Shown here: in pieces, positions 56,683-64,000 of the stretch | Numbering within the stretch: the first letter of the stretch is position 1 | Layout: each line of letters begins with the position of its first letter | Assembly: GCA_017654935.2 (NCBI GenBank) | Contig: CM065691.1 | Span: 35,065,400-35,129,399, forward strand | Direction: 5' to 3' | Origin: Phymorhynchus buccinoides | Taxonomy: Eukaryota; Mollusca; Gastropoda; Neogastropoda; Raphitomidae | Length of the DNA stretch: 64,000 nt | Made by a program: the position numbers and the translations under genes | Notes under the pieces: generated by a model | Told to the model about the DNA's origin: nothing | The model's database searches: none | The model's input: only the letters and a program-made list of their open reading frames with translations

Positions 56683-56981
56683 CTTTTTGGCAGCCAGGTA
56701 CTCCATGCCCCTGGCCACCTGGAAGGACCAGCAGATGAGGTTCTTGGTGGTGAGGGGAGGGCCCACAGTGTCGGCGCTCCCCCCAGCCTCCTTGCCATTG
56801 TTCAGGTGGTTTGGCTTGGCGCTGCTGGTGGAGTGTTTGTAGGTGGCGCTGCCTTCTTCAGCCTGGCCCAGCTTGTCGGCTTCCCTGTCGTCCATGGTGT
56901 CCTCGAAGTCGTCCTTGTGCTTCAGGAGGTAGCTGCGCAGGTTGCCAAAGTGGCAGTACTCCACAATCACGTTCAGCTCCC
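56683..56981 (-). CDS. RTK exon: kinase hinge, insert and αE
   Basis: Acceptor GTTGTGCAG, donor AAG/GTGAGA. Encodes GELNVIVEYCHFGNLRSYLL KHK (hinge, as in VEGFR/PDGFR), then a ~60-residue hydrophilic kinase insert (DDFEDTMDDREADKLGQAEE ... GGSADTVGPPLTTKN), then LICWSFQVARGMEYLAAKK. The insert between αD and αE is the hallmark of class III/V receptors. Its TYKHS tyrosine could be a docking site. Confidence 0.97.
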
Positions 56982-56999
56982 CTGCACAACCACAACGAA

Positions 57000-57147
57000 A
57001 TGAAAAATGGTGTTTTACATCCTCTCGGTCTGGAACAGACACATATGGGACATTTGTAGATACAAAGATGGTGGGAACGATACTGGAGGCAATGCCCAGA
57101 GGCAGTGCAACACCAGTAAAGTCCCGATGTTTTAACAATACAGATAG
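57000..57147 (-). repeat. Inverted repeat arm 2
   Basis: Partner of 56481-56630 in reverse. The arms flank exon 56683-56981 on both sides, so that exon could be looped out in a hairpin in the pre-mRNA. Confidence 0.88.
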
Positions 57148-57407
57148 GTGTAGCAGTAACCACGCCTCGGCTAAACCTCATCGGCTATGGTACCGCCACA
57201 ATGTAGTGTATATAGTGCACAACCACAGCACACTCACCTCCTTTATAAAGTCTAGACAGAGGTTGAAACGAAGTTCACACAGAGAGTGGGTAGGGTGGCA
57301 AAGGAGACAGACACAGTGCTAATGTTGAGTTCTCAGAAGAAAACTGTGCAATTTGTGTTGGTGAAGTATTAACATAAATCCAACAGGTGTGTACAGTTTT
57401 GTACAGT

Positions 57408-57541
57408 CACATGATCTTGGCAAAGTGAAAATCACTGCTACCCTTAGACATCGACTAGTTCATTTTGCTTTCTTGCATCAGTTCATTCATTCAGTTGCAC
57501 ACCTATCAAATATCAGAAACTGATAAAAAACAAAGAAGAGA
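57408..57541. repeat. Direct duplication, copy 1
   Basis: ACATCGACTAGTTCATTTTG, CATTCAGTTGCACACCTATC and AAATATCAGAAACTGATAAA recur at 58447-58580 at about 90% identity and in the same orientation, about 1.04 kb away. Exon 57799-57918 lies between the two. Confidence 0.9.
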
Positions 57542-57624
57542 ATTTAAAATGTTCAAATAAAATCTTCTACATACACAAATAACAAGACTTCCTGAACAAA
57601 GGAGCTGCTAGAAAAACATGTGAT

Positions 57625-57757
57625 ATTCTTCTACTCCTACATCCCCAGGCCACATAATATGGCCACAGTGGGTGGAGATCTCCATAATGTGTCCACTTTT
57701 CAGTTATCACTGGCCTCCCTGCTGATTTCAGCCAACACATTCCAATTTTGGAGGAGA
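57625..57757 (+). repeat. Dispersed repeat (pair with 55161-55272)
   Basis: GGCCACATAATATGGCCACA, CTCCATAATGTGTCCACTTT, TCAGCCAACACATTCCAATT; inverse of 55161-55272. Confidence 0.6.
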
Positions 57758-57798
57758 TTGATATTGAAAACTATAAATATGAATTCTCTTTTCCCTAC

Positions 57799-57918
57799 CA
57801 AAGCGTATGTCCTTGGTGACGGCCCCCAGGAGGTTGACAATGTTGAGGTGCTGCCCCAGGTGGATGAGAATCTTCAGCTCTGATAGCAGGGCCATCATCT
57901 GGTCCTTGTCCGTGCAGT
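57799..57918 (-). CDS. RTK exon: kinase αC and β4-β5
   Basis: Acceptor TGTTGACAG, donor TTTG/GTAGGG. Encodes DCTDKDQMMALLSELKILIH then LGQHLNIVNLLGAVTKDIRF G. The αC glutamate (LLSELKIL) and the HLNIVNLLGA motif are typical of VEGFR/PDGFR/KIT kinases. Confidence 0.97.
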
Positions 57919-57984
57919 CTGTCAACACAGCAGACACATAGGTACACAGCCAACCAGATTTCAGGGGTTCAAAACAACTAACGT

Positions 57985-58280
57985 CTTAGAAAGACAGGCC
58001 ATAAACCACTCCCATGGATTTTGTGTCCCCAACGCGAGAACGGATCAACATCATATCTCCGTCTTCATCCGGACTGCCATGGAGTGGAACCAACTAAGCG
58101 AGGCCACTGTCACCATAGGCTCTGTCAGCGCATTTTCATCAGCGCTGACCAGATCACCATCTGAGCCTGCAACTACTGACCACTAGGGAATTTTTTTTAG
58201 CTTGCTTCTGGAAGTGGGGACTGGGCCTTCCCGGCTGAACTGGGGGATTTAATGGTCTTAACCCAGGGTAAGCAGTAGGT
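57985..58280 (+). mobile_element. LINE reverse transcriptase 3' fragment
   Basis: Translates in one frame as AINHSHGFCVPNARTDQHHI then SVFIRTAMEWNQLSEATVTI, ending SEPATTDH and TAG at 58183-58185. VPNARTD....SFFPRT..(D/E)WN is the usual C-terminal motif of LINE polymerases. The element is strongly 5'-truncated and belongs to a different family from the one at 48764. Confidence 0.85.
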
Positions 58281-58446
58281 CTTTCTCCTTCTACATTTTG
58301 TATTAGGTTCATGCGCCCTTCTAGTTCCGTTGCGATTTATCGTCAGAAGTGGTGTCTGAGACGTATCCGGACAGAAACCTATAATTAATGTGCGTATTCT
58401 CAGTCACAGCTCAAGCTCTGAGCTCGACACTACTCCTGACTTCTTG

Positions 58447-58580
58447 GACAGTCACCCGACCTTGGTAAAGTGAACATCACTACTATCCATAGACATCGAC
58501 TAGTTCATTTTGCTTTGTTGCATCAGTTTATTCATTCAGTTGCACACCTATCAAATATCAGAAATTGATAAAAACAAATA
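58447..58580. repeat. Direct duplication, copy 2
   Basis: Partner of 57408-57541. Confidence 0.9.
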
Positions 58581-58950
58581 TTTTGTGAGGTATACCTGTT
58601 TTAAACAGATTGACTGCACAGCATAGGAAAACATTAACACACAAATAAGAGCAAAGTTTTTTTGTTTTGTTTTATAAAGTTTGAAGACCTGCAATTAGGG
58701 AGATAAGTCTTGCATTCCTCTACGCTATGCTTAGAAGTCAAAGCATAGTTAAAGACAATAAATGCAATGAGTGTTTCTGGCTGCCAAATTGGAGATCACT
58801 CTCCCGAATTATATCACTTCCCTTTATCAAATAAGAGGCAAATTTTGATTGCGCGCGGCAAAAATGTCTTTTTGCTAAGAAACGCCTCTAAATGGAACAC
58901 CACCTGGTGTCAAGGACTAAGGATGACAACTCTACCTAAACAGCCCTTAC

Positions 58951-59055
58951 CTTTGACCATCTTGACTGCTACGGTGGTGACAGATTGAGAATCTCCGATA
59001 CCAATGGCCTCCGCTTTCATCACACGCCCAAAGGCTCCCTGGCCCAAAATCATCC
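58951..59055 (-). CDS. RTK exon: glycine-rich loop and β3 lysine
   Basis: Acceptor TGTGTGCAG, donor AAAG/GTAAGG. Encodes GMILGQGAFGRVMKAEAIGI then GDSQSVTTVAVKMVK. GQGAFG is the nucleotide-binding loop and the lysine of VAVK anchors ATP phosphates. Confidence 0.97.
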
Positions 59056-59287
59056 CTGCACACACATACCGTACAATCCTCCAATCATAATCATAGGGGC
59101 CAATAGTCAAGTGAGAGCTGTGCAGTAAATGACTTTTTATCAGTAATGGAGCAGCATGGTACAGCTTAGTGTTTTGTGGAAGACTTTAGACTCTCAAACT
59201 AGGGGGCATCTGTTGATGCTGAAAAAGGGATTGGTTGGCCTTTAGGAACTTTCCCACACAACACCAGCTGTCCTCAAATACTTTTGG

Positions 59288-59420
59288 CCGAGAGTGGGGA
59301 TGTACCCTGGAAAAGGCTATAAACCAATTCTAGCCCAGCCCTCCAGAATAGCAGCTGCCCCCTCTGCTATCCGGCAGTCAGAGTCGGAAACGACAGACTG
59401 GCCTACATACATACAAATAA
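59288..59420. repeat. Dispersed repeat (pair with 20576-20700)
   Basis: GTGGGGATGTACCCTGGAAA, CCCTCTGCTATCCGGCAGTC and GGAAACGACAGACTGG match the region at 20576 in the same orientation. Confidence 0.7.
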
Positions 59421-59460
59421 AATAGAAAGGGCAAGATTCTTGTCTTGAGCTGCCTACACA

Positions 59461-59955
59461 GCTTCATGGAAAAGCACTGCTACGGTGATAAAGCTTCTTA
59501 CTAACCACTACTGCGCTATTGTTTCAAGCAGCCTTCACACTGCTACAGTGAAAAAGCTTGTTACTAATGATAGCTCAACCACTACTGCGCTATTGTTTCA
59601 AGCAGCCTTCACACTGCTACGGTGAAAAGACTTGTTACTAATGCTAGCTCAACCACTACTGCGCTATTGTTTCAAGCAGCCTTCACACTGCTACAGTGAA
59701 AAGACTTGTTACTAATGCTAGCTCAACCACTACTGCGCTATTGCTTCAAGCAGCCTTCACACTGCTACGGTGAAAAGACTTGTTACTAACGCTAGCTCAA
59801 CCACTACAGCGCTATTGTTTCAAGCAGCCTTCACACTGCTATAGTGAAAAAGCTTGTTACTAACGCTAGCTCAACCACTACAGCGCTATTGTTTCAAGCA
59901 GGCTTCACACTACTATTGTGAAAAAGCTTGTTACTAATGCTAAACAATAAGCAGC
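59461..59955. repeat. ~73-bp minisatellite, six units
   Basis: Units contain CACTACTGCGCTATTGTTTC, AAGCAGCCTTCACACTGCTA and GTTACTAATGCTAGCTCAAC. They lie close to the donor of exon 60003 but show only weak similarity to it (GTGAAG.CTGCTT vs GTAAGTGAAGCAG). Confidence 0.94.
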
Positions 59956-60002
59956 CTTCGCACATCGGTTCAGAGGCAGGTAACGGTGTCTGCTTCACTT
60001 AC

Positions 60003-60132
60003 CCATTTTCAGTCTTTCTTTCGGGAACTCCCACTTGGGGTCATAGGGGAGGCACCCGGTCTGCTCATCTATGGGCAGATCCGGGTTGTAGTCTCCCAGC
60101 GGCTGAATCAGGTACTTTTCCAGATCCTTGTG
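60003..60132 (-). CDS. RTK exon: juxtamembrane segment
   Basis: Acceptor GTGTTGCAG, donor ATGG/GTAAGT. Encodes HKDLEKYLIQPLGDYNPDLP then IDEQTGCLPYDPKWEFPKER LKM. The (L/D)EQ...LPYD..KWEFPR(D/E)RL pattern is the VEGFR-type juxtamembrane start of the kinase and argues for the VEGFR/PVR branch. Confidence 0.97.
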
Positions 60133-60537
60133 CTGCAACACAGGCCACCACAGTATGGATCATTTACGCTTAATGAACACCTTGCAACTTTCCTTTCAGT
60201 TTACAAAAGAACATACATACTTAGAAAGGGAGAACACCTTGCGGCTTCATTTTCATTATCAAAACATGACTGCAACCTTCGTTGGATGAAAATAAAATTC
60301 TCTTACTATCAGCCGACAAAATTAATCTTAAAAAAAGGTACAGGGAGAAAACCTTAACAGTAAAACAAAGTTTCAATGACAATGACAAAGGATGATACAC
60401 AATGAAAAAGTAAATAATCAACAGAGATGGACAGCAAAACAAAACACGGAAAAGGAGAATGAACATGATAAATGAAATACCTGCGGAACTGGAGGAATGG
60501 GGAGATATGAGAGAGAGATTGAGAGAGAGAGAGAGAG

Positions 60538-60619
<82 letters not shown>

Positions 60620-60963
60620 ATGAAAAGAAAAGAAGAAAAAAATATGAATAAAAAAACAAGAAACGATGATACACTACAGACTGTTATAGCCAAAGTTCAA
60701 AGCCACAGTCAATGATTTGTCAAGTTAATTTATTACTACATTAGGTCTCTGTAACCAGTCATTTTCTTCCAAATTACATCTGGAAGAGAGCTCAAAATTA
60801 AAAAGCTTGAGAAAATAAGATGACAATAAATAAGACATTGTTCCTAATAAACTAAACTATTAATGAAATATATCAGTTTAACTATTTCCTCCTTTATCAG
60901 CATCATCATGAACATTATAAACATTATTACAAAAACGAAGATCTCAGTTATGCATATACTTAC
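60133..60963 (-). other. RTK intron with GA microsatellite
   Basis: (GA)n at 60508-60616; the rest is AT-rich unique DNA. Confidence 0.9.
60508..60616. repeat. (GA)n microsatellite
   Basis: About 100 bp of GA with two GATTGAGAG interruptions near its start. Ser/Leu open frames on the opposite strand are spurious. Confidence 0.96.
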
Positions 60964-61082
60964 GAATCCTGACTTTCTGCGGGCAAAGATGATGATAACG
61001 ATGACAATGATGATAAGAAAGATGAGAATGCCAACGATGACGCCAATGTAAACCGAGGAGAAGCTGGCTTGACTGGTGTCCT
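60964..61082 (-). CDS. RTK exon: transmembrane helix
   Basis: Acceptor TTTGCAG, donor TTC/GTAAGT. Encodes EDTSQASFSSVYIGVIVGIL then IFLIIIVIVIIIFARRKSGF. A single hydrophobic helix of about 24 residues is followed by the stop-transfer ARRK, so the C-terminal side is cytoplasmic. The run is unusually rich in Ile. Confidence 0.97.
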
Positions 61083-63371
61083 CTGCAAACAAAATCATAA
61101 ATCCTTCCTCATCATCCTGCTATGAGTGACAACAACAAAACATTGCAGAGCCAAATATTATGCACAATGTGATATTCTAACACCCCAACTAATTAAATTA
61201 AACAATGACCTTGATGTAGCTTCCATGGACAAATTGCTTAAAACCCAGGGACAGATACTTGGGTGGTCTTTATTTTCTGCTTGTCAGAGCCAACATGCTT
61301 CCATATTCCAGATCTGTTGGTGTTCAGTAACCTAACAGAAAGAAAATGTCAACAGTACCTGTTGTTTGGGGTGTTCCTGTGTTCAATAGTAAGGTTAGCT
61401 AACAAGACAAATGACTGCTCTACACAATGTCAACAGTGCCTCCTGTGTTCAATAGTAAGGTCAGCTAACAAGACAAATGTCTCTACACAATGTCAACAGT
61501 ACCTGTTGTTTGGGGTGTTCCTGTGTCTAATAGTAAGGTTAGCTAACAAGACAAATGACTGCTCTACACAATGTCAACAGTGTGTTGTTTGGGGTGTTCC
61601 TGTGTCTAAAGTAAGGTTAGCTAACAAGACAAATGACTGCTCTACACAATGTCAACAGTACCTGTTGTTTGGGGTGTTCCTGTGTCTAATAGTAAGGTTA
61701 GCTAACAAGACAAGTGACTGCTCTACACAATGTCAACAGTACCTGTTGTTTGGGGTGTTCCTGTGTCTAAATAAGGTTAGCTAACAAGACAAGTGACTGC
61801 TCTACACAATGTCAACAGTACCTGTTGTTTGGGGTGTTCCTGTGTCTAATAGTGGTTAGCTAACAAGACAAGTGACTGCTCTACACAATGTCAACAGTAC
61901 CTGTTGTTTGGGGTGTTCCTGTGTCTAATAGTAAGGTTAGCTAACAAGACAAGTGACTGCTCTACACAATGTCAACAGTGCCTGTTGTTTGGGGTGTTCC
62001 TGTGTCTAATAGTAAGGTTAGCTAACAAGACAAGTGACTGCTCTACACAATGTCAACAGTACCTGTTGTTTGGGGTGTTCCTGTGTCTAATAGTAAGGTT
62101 AGCTAACAAGACAAATGACTGCTCTACACAATGTCAACAGTACCTGTTGTTTGGGGTGTTCCTGTGTCTAATAGTAAGGTTAGCTAACAAGACAAACTGC
62201 TCTACACAATGTCAACAGTGTTGTTTGGGGTGTTCCTGTGTCTAAGGTCAGCTAACAAGACAAGTGACTGCTCTACACAATGTCAACAGTTGTTGTTTGG
62301 GGTGTTCCTGTGTTCAATAGTAAGGTTAGCTAACAAGACAAGTGGACTGCTCTACACAATGTCAACAGTGGATGTTGTTTGGGGTGTTCCTGTGTCTAAT
62401 AGTAAGGTTAGCTAACAAGACAAATGACTGCTGTGCCTGTTGTTTGGGGTGTTCCTGTGTCTAATAGTGAGGTTAGCTAACAAGACAGGTGACTGCTCTA
62501 CACAATGTCAACAGTGTTGTTGTTTGGGGTGTTCCTGTGTCTAATAGTTCAGCTAACAAGACAAATGACTGCTCTACACAATGTCACAAATACCCCCTGT
62601 GTCTAGGGGCTAACAAGACAAATGACTGCTCTACACAATGTCAACAGTGCCTGTTGTTTGGGGTGTTCCTGTGTCTAATAGGGGAACAAGACATTGACAC
62701 AATGTCAACAGTTGTGTTTGTGGTGTTCCTGTGTCTAATAGTAAGGTTAGCTAACAAGTCAAGCTTTCAAGCTTAGCTCTTTGTCCAGACTGAGAAGTCC
62801 TGTAAGGCTTTACTGCAATTGAAGTGTTGTGTTGATTTGACAACAGTTCACAAAAGCACAAAAGTTGATAGAGATAGAGACAAGTTGAATAGAACTCAGG
62901 GTAAAATTATTAAGGAAGGATGGCAGGGTGTAAGGGGTGGTGGTGGTGGTAGTAGTGGGGTGGAGGAGAGGTTGTATCAAGGTGGATTGTTGGCGGTTGA
63001 AGGGGGGGGGATTAATAATGACCAAGGTCAGTATTTGTTGTCCTGATCCAGCAGTCAACAATTTTCTCTTCATTAATGTAATTAAAGTCAGTAGAAATCT
63101 TTGCAAGCAATTGTGTCACCAGTGCAATCAGACAAGGACAAAAGCACAATTTTCTAAGCCTAGTGCCTTACTATACAAGAATTATTACACACACAATTTT
63201 TTTAAAAAGAAATGAGTAGGTTGTTGTTGCACTCCAATAGTTTGTACCATTTATTACTATAACAAACAAACAAATTGCAGCTTAAGATGACGGTAGAAAT
63301 TTAATGCGGTTTGATGTGGTGATGTGCATGGTTTGACGGACTAATATTGCAATAGGATGCACCGCACTGAC
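61083..63371 (-). other. RTK intron with 80-bp minisatellite
   Basis: 61330-62765 is a tandem array. From 62780 to 63371 there is unique DNA with a GT/GG-rich stretch (62935-63010). Confidence 0.9.
61330..62765. repeat. ~80-bp minisatellite, ~19 units
   Basis: Unit: GTCAACAGTACCTGTTGTTT, GGGGTGTTCCTGTGTCTAAT, AGTAAGGTTAGCTAACAAGA, CAAATGACTGCTCTACACAA. Units at the high-coordinate edge (62220-62720) are more deleted. In gene sense the unit contains ACAGGAACACCCCAAACAAC, faintly like the start of the TM exon (CAG/AGGACACCAGTCAAGCC); the likeness is too weak to assert. Confidence 0.95.
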
Positions 63372-63478
63372 CTCCCACATACAGGGTCATGTTGGGACTC
63401 ACGACCCTTCCTCCGTAATTACTGGCGGCACAGCGGTACTTCCCTGCGTCTTTCACCGTCACATTCTCCAATGTCAGG
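63372..63478 (-). CDS. RTK exon: end of membrane-proximal Ig domain
   Basis: Acceptor TATGTTGCAG at 63480-63479, donor GGAG/GTCAGT. Encodes LTLENVTVKDAGKYRCAASN then YGGRVVSPNMTLYVG. DAGKYRCAASN is the Ig-domain YxC motif of the F strand, and NVT and NMT are N-glycosylation sequons. It joins in phase to the TM exon (VGG/EDTSQ). The start of this exon and its acceptor are repeated upstream. Confidence 0.95.
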
Positions 63479-63700
63479 CTGCAACATACACACACCACAC
63501 AGAGCAGGTTACTGTCATAATCCATGGTTACAATCCCTGCGTCTTTCACCGTCACATTCTCCAATGTCAGGCTGCAACATACACACACCACACAGAGCAG
63601 GTTACTGTCACAATTCATGGTTACAATCCCTGCGTCTTTCACCGTCACATTCTCCAATGTCAGGCTGCAACATACACACACCACAATTCATGGTCAAAAT
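63479..63700 (-). repeat. Two tandem copies of acceptor plus exon start (~92-bp unit)
   Basis: In gene sense each unit has TGTGTGTATGTTGCAGCCTG, ACATTGGAGAATGTGACGGT and GAAAGACGCAGGGATTGTAA, then CCATG(G/A)ATTATGACAGTAAC. The first 35 bp of the Ig exon and its acceptor occur at 63629-63675 and 63537-63583 as well as at the real site. The copies diverge only after GACGCAGGG, where the true exon continues AAGTACCGC. Confidence 0.95.
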
Positions 63701-63774
63701 CATTAACTCTTTTAGATGTTCTTGTCAATGCATGGTCATTATCAGAATGTGAACACTAAGGCTTTGTACACAGT

Positions 63775-63935
63775 TCATGCAGGAATTCCATGCGCGATCC
63801 GTAAATAAAAGAAAGAAGGGTAAACATTTACGGATTAGGAGAAATACGGACACTTGCAAATAATCTTTTCCCTTCTTTCTTTTACTTATTTACAGATTGC
63901 GCATGGGTTTCTGCATGGGATCACTGCATGTATGT
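63775..63935. repeat. Palindromic segment
   Basis: CATGCAGGAATTCCATGCGC, AATAAAAGAAAGAAGGGTAA and CATTTACGGATT are mirrored imperfectly by CCCTTCTTTCTTTTACTTAT and GCGCATGGGTTTCTGCATGG. The length of about 160 bp and the foldback shape suggest a MITE. Confidence 0.65.
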
Positions 63936-64000
63936 GTACGTACCCATACACACATCAAATGACATAACCAACAAAGCAAGGATTAGCAATACCATCAAGG

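Larger units (their letters stand above)
56982..57798 (-). other. RTK intron with repeat arms
   Basis: Holds inverted repeat arm 2 (57000-57147), a segment duplicated at 58447 (57408-57541) and a dispersed repeat (57625-57757). Confidence 0.88.
57919..58950 (-). other. RTK intron with LINE end and duplicated segment
   Basis: Holds a LINE 3' end on the + strand (57985-58280) and duplication copy 2 (58447-58580). Confidence 0.88.
59056..60002 (-). other. RTK intron with 73-bp minisatellite
   Basis: Contains a dispersed repeat similar to 20576 (59288-59420) and a ~73-bp tandem array (59461-59955). Donor GTAAGT at 60002. Confidence 0.9.
63479..64000 (-). other. RTK intron, 5' part beyond the window
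   Basis: Contains two acceptor-exon copies (63535-63690) and an inverted repeat around 63780-63930 (GGAATTCCATGCGCGATCCG and GCGCATGGGTTTCTGCATG-like arms with AAAGAAAGAAGGG and CCCTTCTTTCTTTT). No further exon is seen to 64000. Confidence 0.85.

Noticed and set aside
61263..62776. Cys/Gln-rich open frames in the 80-bp array
   Set aside because: Derived from an intronic minisatellite, with frame changes caused by irregular units.

Overview
The window is animal nuclear DNA. Coding sequence sits in short exons with GT..AG introns, and the surroundings hold many microsatellites, minisatellites, MITEs, tRNA-derived SINEs and LINE tails. The protein families and the repeat style suggest a lophotrochozoan, most likely a marine mollusc; this is inferred from the sequence alone. 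There is no sign of prokaryotic genes, CRISPR or phage.

Two protein-coding genes lie tail to tail. On the + strand, eleven exons (8882-27248) encode the last ~1134 residues of a DLC1/STARD8/STARD13-type protein: a serine-rich linker with a tensin-binding-like SVYDNL motif, a RhoGAP domain with its arginine finger, and a C-terminal START domain. Its SAM domain must lie upstream of the window or be skipped; a possible alternative first exon is at 5340-5405. On the - strand, twelve exons (63478 down to 45447) encode the last ~676 residues of a VEGFR/PDGFR (invertebrate PVR-like) receptor tyrosine kinase: end of an Ig domain, transmembrane helix, split kinase domain with insert, and a tail rich in phosphotyrosine motifs. 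All exon phases join without a break in both genes. About 18 kb between the two stop codons (27249-45446) holds UTR and intergenic DNA and is densely seeded with MITEs.

The most unusual feature is where the tandem repeats lie. At least seven of the 23 exons have tandem duplications that start at, or copy, an exon-intron junction. Acceptor-side copies precede + strand exons 14445 and 25266 and the - strand Ig exon 63478. Donor-side copies follow + strand exon 21509 and - strand exons 54898 and 52320, and an array abuts the donor of 47564. The most striking array, 53053-54897, carries about 16 copies of the end of the kinase activation-loop exon. Many of these are bounded by AG and GTGAGT as potential 39-nt in-frame mini-exons that repeat the two regulatory tyrosines. 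The array next to it carries about 22 copies of a GTATGT donor.

Other elements include a well-preserved 5S rRNA sequence on the + strand inside an RTK intron (56340-56460), six TTAA-flanked piggyBac-like MITEs, two TA-flanked pogo/mariner-like MITEs, several further MITE families, at least four tRNA-SINE copies and two 5'-truncated LINE ends. Three large minisatellites have 30-bp or otherwise stop-free units and create long but spurious open frames.
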